A stretch of 16,916 nucleotides of DNA from Zancudomyces culisetae (GCA_001969505.1 LSSK01000561.1:1-16916), one strand, 5' to 3'. Counted from the stretch's first letter, positions 1 through 9,195 are shown. Notes: generated by a model not told the origin, from the letters alone. Numbers and translations are program-made.

Positions 1-545
1 ATAACTGCAATTTGCTGTGGTATTATGTTTAAAGTATCTAGAATCATCTTTTATAGACTTTATAAGCATATAGAGAATTAAAATTGTACTGTTTTTGCAT
101 CTCAAATCAATAAAATATCAACCAAAAAATCAATTATCAAAGATCTAGTATATAAACATCCATAACAACAACCATGAGGATTTAGAAACTATTTTGTCAA
201 AATAATGTATCTCTCGGCAAAAAAGTCGCAATAGAACTAGCATCAATCTATGAATTACAATAAACCTGCTTGATGTCTGTGAATAATAAATATTTTTCAA
301 ATGAAAAGGTATCAAAAAAATAAGTTAATGATATTTATGTTTGTTCAGTATAAAAAACTAGCTCAAATATAAAAAAGTCTACTTGTTTTTGGATTTGTAA
401 AAAATGAGTATTTTATATCACTATCTAATTCACTGAAATGGTACATAGCTATCTATAATAATATCAATACATGAAATACTAGATAAAAATAATAATAAAA
501 AACGTTTCTAGAAATAATATATATTAAAACTGTTACAGAAAAGTA
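1..545. other. AT-rich intergenic stretch, no gene seen
   Basis: Very AT-rich sequence with many short A and T runs and stops in all frames. I see no tRNA fold, no conserved protein fragment and no clear repeat. It is the 5' flank of the tRNA pair that starts at 546. Confidence 0.6.
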
Positions 546-617
546 TCCGCAATGGTCTAGTGGCTAGGATCCGACGCTCTCACCGTCGTGGCCGGGGTTC
601 GATTCCCCGTTGCGGAA
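546..617 (+). tRNA. tRNA-Glu, anticodon CTC
   Basis: A complete cloverleaf can be drawn. The 7-bp acceptor stem pairs 546-552 with 610-616, leaving A617 as discriminator. The 5-bp anticodon stem pairs 572-576 with 584-588 around a 7-nt loop whose anticodon is CTC at 579-581. The 5-bp T stem pairs 593-597 with 605-609 around TTCGATT. The gene has no intron. Box A-like sequence lies near 553-563 and box B (GGTTCGATTCC) at 596-606. No T run separates it from the next tRNA, so the two are probably co-transcribed by RNA polymerase III. Confidence 0.96.
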
Positions 618-619
618 AC

Positions 620-691
620 AGCACCATAGCGCAGAGGAAGCGCGCAAGGCTCATAACCTTGAGGTCCCTAGATCGAAACTAGGTGGTGCTA
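620..691 (+). tRNA. Initiator tRNA-Met (CAT)
   Basis: The acceptor stem pairs 620-626 with 684-690 and starts with the A1:U72 pair typical of eukaryotic initiators; A691 is the discriminator. The D stem pairs 629-632 with 640-643. The anticodon CAT is at 652-654. The T stem pairs 667-671 with 679-683 around ATCGAAA, which gives A54 and A60, and the D loop has A20. These are hallmarks of the eukaryotic initiator rather than the elongator. It starts 2 nt after the tRNA-Glu gene. The anticodon stem is C-A-A-G-G / C-C-T-T-G, so position 29:41 is A:U, not the usual G:C. Confidence 0.95.
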
Positions 692-694
692 TAC

Positions 695-706
695 TTTTTT
701 GTTTTT
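695..706 (+). terminator. RNA polymerase III terminator for the tRNA pair
   Basis: T6 at 695-700, then G, then T5 at 702-706, beginning 4 nt after the initiator tRNA. It is the first T run of four or more after the start of tRNA-Glu, so it would end a dicistronic transcript. Confidence 0.85.
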
Positions 707-775
707 CTTGCATATATTTTTACATACTAACTTTGCATTCATCGTTTCATTATTTTCTTTTTGTTTATATTTCAC

Positions 776-781
776 TTTATT
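776..781 (-). terminator. Poly(A) signal AATAAA for the Pmp3-like gene
   Basis: TTTATT on the + strand reads AATAAA on the minus strand, about 125 nt beyond the stop codon of the minus-strand Pmp3-like gene. The position suits a fungal 3' UTR. Confidence 0.45.
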
Positions 782-905
782 GAATCTTAAACACAGGAAA
801 AAGACAATAGGACTAAATTCAAGTATATTTGGTAGTTTCAAAAACTTCTCCCCTTTACGGGACTAAATTGCATTGTTAATATGACAATGGCGGTTTATAT
901 ACAAA

Positions 906-1298
906 TCAGCGATATGGGTTATGAGCCGGTGGTGGTGGCATTGGTGATCCTACAGGCGGTGTAGCTTGTGGCGAGTAATAATTGTAAGTATGTTGTGGTA
1001 ATGGTGAGCTGTAATTCTGTCCTGGTGGAACAACCACTACGGTGTGCGTAGCAGCTGGTGGTGGTGGATACTGCGCGTACAGTGGGTACTGTGGATGAAT
1101 TTGCGGTGCTGCGGGTTTTCGATTAAAGATACAAAAGAATGCGTGAAATATTCCCAGTACACCAAACCCGATTAACGTCAAGAATATGTTTGAAATAACA
1201 TGACCATTACATCTGTTGTATTCGAGATATACCGCCAGTGGTGGTATAACCAGTGCAATTAGAATTAGGATGAATTGATTTGTGTCGTGTGCACCCAT
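906..1298 (-). CDS. Pmp3/Sna-family plasma membrane proteolipid with Pro/Tyr-rich tail
   Basis: This is a 130-residue protein of the Pmp3/UPF0057 family (plant RCI2, yeast Pmp3 and Sna2-4), small membrane proteins linked to ion homeostasis and membrane potential. Residues about 8-25 form a first hydrophobic segment containing the family signature (ALVIPPLAVYLE), and residues about 35-58 form a second (NIFLTLIGFGVLGIFHAFFCIF region). A cytosol-type tail of about 70 residues follows, rich in Pro and Tyr. Simple Pmp3 proteins are about 55 residues, so the tail makes this one Sna3/Sna4-like. I see no exact PPxY ubiquitin-ligase motif in the tail. The start is the only ATG before the first membrane segment. 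It has one exon and is convergent with the tRNA pair. Confidence 0.9.
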   Translation of the reverse strand: MGAHDTNQFILILIALVIPPLAVYLEYNRCNGHVISNIFLTLIGFGVLGIFHAFFCIFNRKPAAPQIHPQYPLYAQYPPPPAATHTVVVVPPGQNYSSPLPQHTYNYYSPQATPPVGSPMPPPPAHNPYR

Positions 1299-2656
1299 TA
1301 CTACTTTGTTTCTGCGATTTTCTTTTACGTTTTTTTTCTATAAGTTTGTTTAATGTACTAGCTATTATTATTTTATGTTATATATCATGTATATGTTCGA
1401 CAATATTCTTATTCCACTCCTAAGGTTCCTTATGTTCCTTATTTATGAAAAAGATACAAAAAAAGTAGTATCTAAAGAAACAAAAAACTGAAAAGATATT
1501 CTACAAAATGTACACAAGTATGTGTTCATATATGTATATGAAGCAATTTTTTCTCACTTTTCTCGCTTTTCTTTATTTCTATTATTTTGAAGGGTTGAGG
1601 TAAATTGGTGTAAAGTAGGATAGGGTAGAGCAGACTGAGGGTAGAAAAAGTATCAAAACAACAAATTTCCTGCAAATATTGTAACGTGGTGTCAACCACT
1701 AACGAGAATAAAAACTTTGTAGAAGATAAAAAAAGACACTTTGAGTGAATCACTTTTTTTATTTTGGAGAAAGCGGAATATATTATATTAAATTTGGTAA
1801 AAGTAGCCGGTTGCTACATGCCTTCTTGGGGAAAAAATACAAGAATCGATAAACATCAGAAAAGAAAAAAGAAAAAAGAACTAATCAGTACCTTTTAGAA
1901 AAAGTTCAACTGAGCACGTCTTTGGCTGAACATGCATCAACTAATGTAGTTATGATTTATAGAACGTCTTTATTTGTCCATTTACTTCATATTACTTTTC
2001 TTTTTTTTTAGGAGCACGTGTGTGAATAAGATATAGTTAACCTAATAAAAAGCACTGGGTGCGTAATCTTATATGCTTTTATTTTAGCGGGTTTCTTGTT
2101 TTATGTGCATGTATATTGGTCTTTCTCTTTTGACTTTTGGTTTGTAGTCTTTCTGATCTTTGTGAAGAGTCTAATAATGTTACAAAATGAAGAAAAGTGG
2201 CAAAATCTCTAAACTAAAACATAAAAACAAGTTAGCGATGTGATGAACTCTCAAACACGGATTATTACTGACTTTCAGAACTGCAAGGTAAAGAGTGTGT
2301 AATAAAATCAACGATATATCTTTTAGCTTAAATCGTAGAAACATTAGTTTTCTTCCTCTTTTCTCAACCAGTAATAAATTATTCAAATTGATAGAGTGTG
2401 TCGAATGATTGCGAAGTTTAATATTTTTTTTAGTGAAGAATTTTGCATTAAATAATATAGTGGCACAATGAATAGTACGAATATTAACAGAGCCTACTAC
2501 ACAGAAAAAAAGTAGCAATACATAAATTATATCAGCTCTAACAAAATCAACGCGAAAAAAAAACATAGATTTTGAACATTGGTATAAAGAATGCAATGCA
2601 ATAAAACACACAAATAATCGAACAGACCTACTTCATGAAGCAAGGCCAATAGCAGC
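1299..2656. other. AT-rich intergenic region, no gene recognised
   Basis: This stretch separates the divergent Pmp3-like and ULP1 genes and should hold both promoters. Open frames here either lack an ATG at their start or encode low-complexity Leu/Phe/Ser/Lys sequence typical of translated AT-rich DNA. I found no RNA fold and no obvious repeat. Confidence 0.55.
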
Positions 2657-2664
2657 TATAAAAG
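2657..2664 (+). promoter_or_regulatory. TATA box of the SUMO protease gene
   Basis: TATAAAAG sits about 48 nt upstream of the ATG at 2713. If transcription starts 25-35 nt downstream, the 5' leader is only about 15-30 nt. That fits initiation at 2713 and not at the in-frame TTG at 2677. Confidence 0.55.
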
Positions 2665-2712
2665 GGGAAAATTACTTTGAGTACGCTTCTTTTTAATAAA
2701 TTAAAAGTAAAG

Positions 2713-4209
2713 ATGAATGGATACGAGTCGGGCTTCGAAAATTTGGTCAATTCAATTCCTGGTGCATTCAAAGAAAAAGAGACTACTTCATCTAATGATA
2801 TACAAGCCAACAATACCAGGGATAAAAATGTTACTATTAATGTATACTTCAAACGACAAAAACCAGATGGACAGTCAAATATTCATAATAAGCAACGACA
2901 AATAGAGAGTAACAGCGAGCAATCGTTTTATAATCACCTCAGAGAAAACACCCAGCAGCAGATTTCAATAGGTGAATTATTAATTCCCACCGTGTTTAGG
3001 AACTTTTTTGGTGGAATCAAAAAGATGATTAAAAATGCATACCACGGCACATCAGATAGCAGTGGAAGCATAGAGTCGGATAAAGATATCAACGACACTA
3101 GTGAAGATGAAAAAACCGACAAACAGCAGAGTAATTCAGAGGATTCGAATAGAGATGAACAGAAACATATATCATATACAAGTTCGTGGAGGACGGGAGG
3201 ATCAAGCAGAGATAGTGGTTATAAAAATTTAGACAGATACTACCCTACCTACTTGGAAAATAAATCAAAGTTTAAAGAGCTCGATTCTCTAGAAATTAGA
3301 GAAGCAAGTGAAATAGAACAAGAAAAAGTACAATTAGGACAGACAAAGCCAGATAATGATATATTGGAGGAGTTGGACCTTCTCCAAAATAGAATCAAGG
3401 CCGCATTAACAATACAGCCACCAAAAAATGATGCAAAAACTCCTTTGTTTGACCAGTATACCAGTATTGATACAGAGAAAAAGAAAAAAGTCGACGAGTG
3501 GCTAAAGCTGCGAATGACCAAGAAGCAACTATTCCCAGGACTGCCAAACGATGCAGATCGGATAATACTTGACGCGTTTCAAAATAGAAGGGTTTTTGAA
3601 ATAAATAATGTGGTGGTTGAACCCAGAGATCTTAAAACACTGGTAGATAGAAACTGGCTTAACGATGAAGTTGTGAATTATTACATGCAACTTATTATGG
3701 CTAGGTGTAATCAAGCTCCAAATAAATATCCTTCGGTATTTGCATTTAATACTTTTTTTTACCCAACTTTACTACGAAACGGATACGAAAAAGTACGTCG
3801 ATGGACAAAGAAAACAGATATTTTCAAAACCGATTTTGTTCTCATCCCAGTACATTTGGGAAATCATTGGTGTTGCTGCGTAGTTGATGTCAAAAAAAAG
3901 ACCATATTCTACTATGATTCCATGTTGGGAAACAACAATGCTTGCTCTATATCCATTCCAGAATATCTACTTTGCGAGTCTAAAACAAAGCGTAGTATCG
4001 AGCTCGATTTAGGCGAGTGGAGTTATGTTACCCCCAAAGATATCCCTACACAAAATAATGGTTATGATTGTGGCGTGTTTGCCTGTACATTTGCGGAGCT
4101 GAGTTCGAGGCGTCAAGAGTTTACCTTTTCACAAAGCGATATAAAGTTTCTGCGAAAAAAGATGATGGTTGAGATTATTCAATCAAGATTGCTAAGCCCT
4201 GACAGCTAG
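2713..4209 (+). CDS. ULP1: Ulp1-type SUMO protease (C48 family)
   Basis: A 498-residue single-exon protein. The C-terminal ~200 residues form a C48 cysteine protease domain that matures SUMO and removes it from targets. The WLND motif is at 315-318, and the catalytic set is intact: His385 (GNHW), Asp402 (YYDSM), oxyanion-hole Gln447 (PTQNN) and nucleophile Cys453 (YDCG). Residues 1-270 are polar, Ser/Asn/Asp/Lys-rich and probably disordered, with a likely coiled coil around 190-235. In yeast Ulp1 the N-terminal half tethers the enzyme to nuclear pores; whether this one does so is inference. The frame stays open back to a TTG at 2677, but 2713 is the first ATG, with A at -3. The next gene on the same strand encodes a nuclear pore protein. 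Confidence 0.95.
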   Translation: MNGYESGFENLVNSIPGAFKEKETTSSNDIQANNTRDKNVTINVYFKRQKPDGQSNIHNKQRQIESNSEQSFYNHLRENTQQQISIGELLIPTVFRNFFGGIKKMIKNAYHGTSDSSGSIESDKDINDTSEDEKTDKQQSNSEDSNRDEQKHISYTSSWRTGGSSRDSGYKNLDRYYPTYLENKSKFKELDSLEIREASEIEQEKVQLGQTKPDNDILEELDLLQNRIKAALTIQPPKNDAKTPLFDQYTSIDTEKKKKVDEWLKLRMTKKQLFPGLPNDADRIILDAFQNRRVFEINNVVVEPRDLKTLVDRNWLNDEVVNYYMQLIMARCNQAPNKYPSVFAFNTFFYPTLLRNGYEKVRRWTKKTDIFKTDFVLIPVHLGNHWCCCVVDVKKKTIFYYDSMLGNNNACSISIPEYLLCESKTKRSIELDLGEWSYVTPKDIPTQNNGYDCGVFACTFAELSSRRQEFTFSQSDIKFLRKKMMVEIIQSRLLSPDS

Positions 4210-4736
4210 CCTTGGCTCACCTTCTTTCTAGATGTTGTCATCAAGAAAACCTGACCGTAAAGAGTATCAATTTCCTTCCATGTATTTTGGTATAACCATT
4301 TTGTCCTTACTGCTGCTTTTTTCTTTCTCTGAAGCATTTGTATAGTCACACGTTTTGGTCTTTTCTTTGTTTTTACGGATTATTCCTCTGAATTAGATGT
4401 GTATATGACTTTGGTAGTATATCCTTTAAGCAATAAAAAGAGTATTATGCCTCTTTAACTTTCTGCTTGAATAACAAAAAAAAATTTTTAATTAAATCAA
4501 AAAAAAGCTGCTTATTATTTATTGAATTTTTTTATTTTGCTAAAGAGACCGCCAATTATAAAGAATATGTAATTTTTCTCTGTTTACATTATATGCTTAG
4601 GTGTTGAATATATGAAAACAAAATCCCTCGAATTCGATATCACACATTTGCTAACAACACGTCCAGATCTGAAGGAAAAACAAAAAACTAGGGTATAGAG
4701 GAGTATAGAATAACAAAATAACATTCTGTGGCTGAA
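4210..4736. other. Intergenic region between ULP1 and the ALADIN gene
   Basis: About 530 nt holding the ULP1 3' UTR and the ALADIN 5' flank. It includes several A and T runs (for example around 4480-4505) and no open frame that looks coding. Confidence 0.6.
4432..4437 (+). terminator. Poly(A) signal AATAAA downstream of ULP1
   Basis: AATAAA about 220 nt beyond the ULP1 stop codon, in a T-rich 3' flank. It is the first exact AATAAA after the gene on this strand that I noticed. Confidence 0.45.
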
Positions 4737-6905
4737 ATGGGTCTAAACGTTGTAGCAAGAACCTTTCAGGGTAAGTTTTAAGTTTTGGCCATTTGAGCAT
4801 ATTCTGAAAAGTATACATGTTTTGGTTAAAGACCACATAGTAATTTTTAGATTGTTGAACTGCCAGCCTAGTTATTTGGTTTAATAAAACAATTACTAAA
4901 AGAGTAAATCCGTGAAAATAGAACGAGGAATAGAACCACCTGGTGAAAATGAAGTGACATTGGGGGAATTCAAGAATAGATTTGGTAACGCTTTTAAATT
5001 CCATAAAAATACTTTACAATAAAAACGTGTGTTATATATTGAGTATTAACTTTCAACATTGACCGCACCGATGAAATAGTTTATGCTAGGAAAGGGGATC
5101 CTAGTGTACAAGACGAATTTAAACGACAAGGGGGAATTATATTTAAAAAGGGTTGTATTACTCAAAATATTATTGATTTAGATTTTGTCACTCCTCCAAA
5201 GAAAAATACAACTATACCGGTGATCAACACACACGAATCAAGTGTATCTGAGGACAAGAACAAGATAAACATTATATACAAACTATTTGTACTTATATTC
5301 TCACAAGTTGTTGTGGACTTTTTAGGTTGCATTACCTTTTATGGTATATGTGAAATTATATTTACAAAATCAAAGGCGGAAGAATTCGATAAAAAGTACA
5401 AGGAAATCAAGAGGCTGGTGCTAAAACGAACAAAATTTTATGAGATACTTGAGTTTATAACTAATTTCACAGATCGGATATACGATGAAAGGATTAGAGA
5501 AAGATTAGAGGGGATTTTTAGAAAAGCAGATACACCTGAATTCCAGACAAACTGTGAGGGCGAAAGCAACGGGGAAAGTATGGGGATTATTAGATGGAAT
5601 CCGATAAAAACGCTTGTGGCAGTGGTAGAAGCGGCAAAGCATGGAAAAGAAAGTGAAATCAGCATTTATGATTTACAAAAGGAAGAATTTGTAATAACTG
5701 GGTTAAAAGTTTTGGGTAGTGTTGTGGATGTCTGTTGGCAACCCAATACAGATTATTCTTTGGCAGTTTGTGGAGAATTTGGATGCGATATTCTTCTCTT
5801 CGAAAATGTAGGGAAAAATGGAATAAAATATATAGAGTCTAAGAGGTTGTTTATGACCAACTGGGAAAAACCGAAATCTATATCATCAATCGCATTTTCA
5901 CCTCTTGGAGACAAAATATACTGTGGAATGAAAAATGAGGGCATAATAATTATATGCGATACAGCCACCTTTTCAGTAACCTACTTGGAGTGCAGTACCA
6001 ACATTTTTAGCAAGACTGCAAACAAACTGAAGGGAGTTAGAAATCTTTTCATGAGCCCAGATGGATCCTGCTTGATTTCCACTCACCATAACAACCAACT
6101 TCGTCTCTGGAATCTATACAGCTACGAATTACAGTACCTAGACTGTTTTACTCGTCCTGTTTCATCCCTTTGCTGGCTAGAGTATGACAGTCACCGCTTG
6201 GCATTCTTCACTCTACTTGGTAGCAACCAGCTGTATGCCCTTCGGATGTCTTCCCAATTCTTTGATGCAGTCAAGGTTTGCGAACTACTGCCATTTGATT
6301 ACGACCAAAACTCTTCATGTTCTATCCGCTCTATCGCGGTTAATCCACAATCAAATAGACTGGTTGTTTCCTTCGATAACCCCGATAACCAGCCCTCTCT
6401 AAACCTGCTTTATGTTTATTCCATCTTCCCACAGGTTTTGTTCGTCGCTGGAAACTCTCGTGTTGTGCTGGATCCAATTGGGTATGTTGTATCCCCTACA
6501 ACCAACTCATCAGCTGTATCTTCCTTCTCCTTTTGCAACCAATTTGAGTATGGCTCTTTACTCGCTGTCTTTTATTCTTCTACATCCACTTTACACTTTT
6601 TCCCCTTCCTTTCTATTCCGTATAATCCATATGGAAACTTACTTGCTTCAACGTCTCCCCTGTTATCAAAATACAACGATTTCACGTTGAATCTGCGTGA
6701 ATTACCAACACGTGGCAAATCCACTAGTGCTATACCACGGACCCCACTTTGTTATTCTGCGTTCTCTGCACCATCTCCTACCTCTTTTACTCCACAATCT
6801 TCTGTTTCCTCAGAGTTTCTTGCAGATTCCAGTATATCTGCCTCTGCGATGAAAAGATCGATTCAGCTCTTGGATGATTTATCAAAATCCAGCCCTAAAT
6901 CCTAG
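4737..6905 (+). CDS. AAAS: ALADIN (AAAS) WD-repeat nucleoporin, three exons
   Basis: Proposed exons are 4737-4770, 4922-4984 and 5080-6905, giving 640 residues. ALADIN is a WD-repeat protein of the nuclear pore. The N-terminus (EPPGENEVTLGEF) resembles the PP..RGQVTLYEH start of animal ALADIN. WD-like blades run from about 200 to 560, with VCWQPNTDYSLAV, SIAFSPLGDKIY, NLFMSPDGSCLIS and LRLWNLYSYELQYLD in family order, then the GSLLAVFYSSTSTLHFFPF block and a Ser/Pro-rich tail. Intron 1 has a GTAAGT donor, TACTAAA branch site and AATAG acceptor. Intron 2 has a GTAACG donor, TATTAAC branch site (5044-5050) and AATAG at 5079. An acceptor at 5043 is also in frame and would add 12 residues. Baker's yeast lacks this gene. 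Confidence 0.86.
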
Positions 6906-7341
6906 TATCTTTATACACACCACCTTAACAGATTCAGCCTTTTTATCTCTTCAGATCCTTCATATTACTAATAACCATTGTTTATATTACCTTTTTGTTA
7001 ATCTATTATTTTTTGCGAATTTCACGCCGAATCATATGAATTTAGTCAATATATAATCTACTATTGACTTTTCTTTTTTCTCCCCCTCCTCCCTAGATTT
7101 AAACGTAAATGTTGTTGAGCCACTATATAGAAATATCAAGGTATGTACAGCTGGAATACACAAATCACCAATGGCTTTTAGAAATAGCTCACAAGCTGAG
7201 CGTCAAAAATCCATTCACAACTCTCTCCCATTCATATTTGCTTTAATCTGAATACGATTAAAGCTAATTTTTTATTATTTACCAATATTGCGGAATCCTA
7301 GATGCAAACGGTATGAAGTTCAAAACCAGCTAACAAGATTA
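6906..7341. other. Convergent intergenic region
   Basis: Shared 3' flank of the ALADIN gene (+) and the small GPI-protein gene (-). It is pyrimidine-rich to about 7095 and then AT-rich. No coding frame or RNA structure is apparent. Confidence 0.6.
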
Positions 7342-7738
7342 TTACAAAACAAAGCTCGCAATGAAAAGCATTGTAATCAAAGACATAAAACCACTTGTAC
7401 CAAAAAGCGGTTGGGCGTTGCTTGGTTTTCCACCGAGAAATCCACTTAGACTGTTACCTGTACTCACACTGACACCACAAACCGTATCCGAGCCGTTTGC
7501 ACCTTGTTTAGTTTTGCATCCAAAAGTTGTGGAACCATCATTACTAACCCTACGCACCACAAGATCTCCTGTTAAAAGACAAAGGCGAGTGCCACTACAG
7601 TGCACCACGATATCATTATTTACCTTGACTATAATATCTTCACTGTCACTATTCGAACCATCACGACAATTCATGAACCAACAAAGCGGCTAATATCCCG
7701 AATATTATCTGATATACAACCTTAGTCTGTATTGTCAT
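7342..7738 (-). CDS. Small Cys-containing, probably GPI-anchored surface protein (frame break after signal peptide)
   Basis: I do not recognise a family. The minus-strand frame from the ATG at 7674 to the stop at 7342 gives 110 residues with five cysteines, a N-G-S glycosylation sequon, a Gly/Ser-rich spacer and a hydrophobic C-terminus (SGFMSLITMLFIASFVL) that looks like a GPI-attachment signal. It starts without a signal peptide. Just upstream, an ATG at 7738 opens a frame encoding a good signal peptide (KVVYQIIFGILAALLV), but this frame is offset from the body and stops at about 7661. The most likely reading is one secreted protein of about 130 residues broken by a frameshift near 7673-7690, either real or a base-call error. 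A missed intron is possible but I found none that restores frame. Codon use in the body looks coding. Confidence 0.5.
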
Positions 7739-7835
7739 TCTGTCCTTCTCACTACACCCAGTGGATATACCTTTAACTAGAGCTACTTTAACTATTTTTG
7801 GGCTCAATGTTTGTTAAAGACGCCTGAGCGATCAT

Positions 7836-7849
7836 TTTATAATATATAC
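7836..7849 (-). promoter_or_regulatory. TATA-like element for the small GPI-protein gene
   Basis: On the minus strand this reads GTATATATTATAAA-like sequence, about 100 nt before the ATG at 7738. It supports 7738, not 7674, as the natural start. Confidence 0.35.
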
Positions 7850-8282
7850 GCCCTCAATTCTGCATTATATCCGTATATTCATGTCATTGATGTGAAAAAC
7901 CATAGAAAACTTTAAAATTATCACAAAGCTGCAGTTTAGTCGTTGATTATACATTCTCTTGCAAGGCGCGAATACCAGCAAACTGTGGTCTCGATCGTCC
8001 ACATTATACAATTTGATTATAATTATATGATAGTCTTGGTCTCTACTACTTGAAATCCAAGTGATATTAGTAGAAAACGCCCAATACTACTGTACACTTT
8101 TAAATTCGTGAATCCACCACTCCACTCAAAAATGTCGAATCACAATTCTTGTGTATTTTCCTTTCTTTTTTTTGTTAGCCAGAGTTAAATATATACGTTG
8201 TACCTCTATATAGCACCCAATAGCTCGCTTTAAGTTAATTTTTTTTTAAAGTCCATAAATTCCACACCCACTAAAAAATATA

Positions 8283-8741
8283 ATGCTTGTCTGCACCTTG
8301 TACCAAATGGCATTTACAATATACGAAAAAATGTTGCTTTTCTTCATTCCCGCTTATTTGTATAGTAAGTGCAGGGCTACTATCGAGTTCTTTAATTAGT
8401 ATACTAGCTTTGTGTTAATGTTAAATTTTTTTCTTTTTTCGTGACATCCATCTAACAAAGTCAAACAATATAAAAAAAGCAAATAAATCTTTTTTTTTTC
8501 AAGTATTCACCACGTTTGTGTCATTTGTGTATTATCTTGGCTAGTGCAAAGTAGTGGCTATTATAAACCAGACAACAGCAAAAAGTTGCGTCACACAACT
8601 TTAAAAATAAAGTCGATGGGCAAATGGTGCCATGTGGTACATATCCATAAACCGACATTATTACTCCCATTATCTACATACTTTACTGGTTTATTTATTG
8701 TGCAGCACTACATCATTAATTTTTCTTTATACTATTCATAA
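8283..8741 (+). CDS. Candidate two-exon small membrane or secreted protein (weak)
   Basis: A possible gene with exons 8283-8364 and 8545-8741 and 92 codons. Exon 1 has three in-frame ATGs (8283, 8307, 8331) and encodes a hydrophobic N-terminus (MLLFFIPAYLY), ending at a consensus GTAAGT donor (8365-8370). Joining to the TAG acceptor at 8542-8544 keeps frame into a Lys/His-containing stretch (YYKPDNSKKLRHTTLKIKS) and then a hydrophobic C-terminus. A TATA-like CTATATAG lies at 8206-8213. I recognise no family, the intron is long for this window (180 nt), and hydrophobic peptides arise easily from AT-rich DNA. It may be chance. Surrounding 7850-9000 shows nothing else supportable. Confidence 0.22.
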
Positions 8742-9006
8742 ATATATTACATTGTTCTAGCTTATTGTGTTTTTTTTTTCTTAAAGCGTTTTACCACAGT
8801 TGATTGTTGAGATATCTACATTCACCTTTTATGATAAAGTTATCTATACCAGCGTTGCCAAAAAGAAAATATTCGTATAATAATCTAAATGTGCAAATTG
8901 AAGCGCGTGTCACGTAAAAACAAAGCATACTCGTTTAGAAATGAGAAAGGGTGAAAAGGTCAGGAAGGGTGTGTATACTTGTGTTGAAAAGTTTTTTTTG
9001 GTTTAG

Positions 9007-9014
9007 TATATAAA
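9007..9014 (+). promoter_or_regulatory. TATA box upstream of the Cys-rich GPI-protein gene
   Basis: TATATAAA about 320 nt upstream of the ATG at 9333. The distance implies a leader of about 280-290 nt, or less if the possible leader intron at 9196-9285 is removed. Confidence 0.4.
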
Positions 9015-9195
9015 GAAAAAACTGTAACCCAGACCTACAGTACTCGTATTGATAAATTCAAAGAAATAATTTAAAACTATACTCCCTGAAACCTTAGTGT
9101 TCTTCGCCGGTGAAAGTGTTGGTTAGCGTGAAAAAACTATTTAATACTTTGCAAATATCCAAAAAGAAGGTTTTAAAACCGATAATTATAGAAAA

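Noticed and set aside
2180-2611. Minus-strand open frame of 143 codons
   Set aside because: It begins with GTG, not ATG, and its product is low-complexity Leu/Phe/Ser/Asn sequence with no recognisable motif, as expected from AT-rich intergenic DNA.
2677-2712. N-terminal extension of ULP1 by 12 residues
   Set aside because: The frame is open but the codon at 2677 is TTG; the first ATG is 2713, and the TATA box at 2657 puts the transcript start downstream of 2677.
4651-5004. Minus-strand open frame of 117 codons
   Set aside because: It overlaps the two short ALADIN 5' exons on the other strand, which have splice signals and match the family N-terminus; the minus frame is a shadow.
4985-5043. 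Shorter version of ALADIN intron 2 ending at 5043
   Set aside because: It is in frame, but it leaves the strong TATTAAC branch-site match (5044-5050) in coding sequence and has no comparable branch site of its own, so the acceptor at 5079 is preferred. Junction reads would decide.
7361-7693. Plus-strand open frame of 110 codons opposite the small GPI gene
   Set aside because: It covers the same bases as the minus-strand frame but has no signal peptide, no GPI signal and a Pro/Leu/Arg-rich product typical of an antisense shadow.
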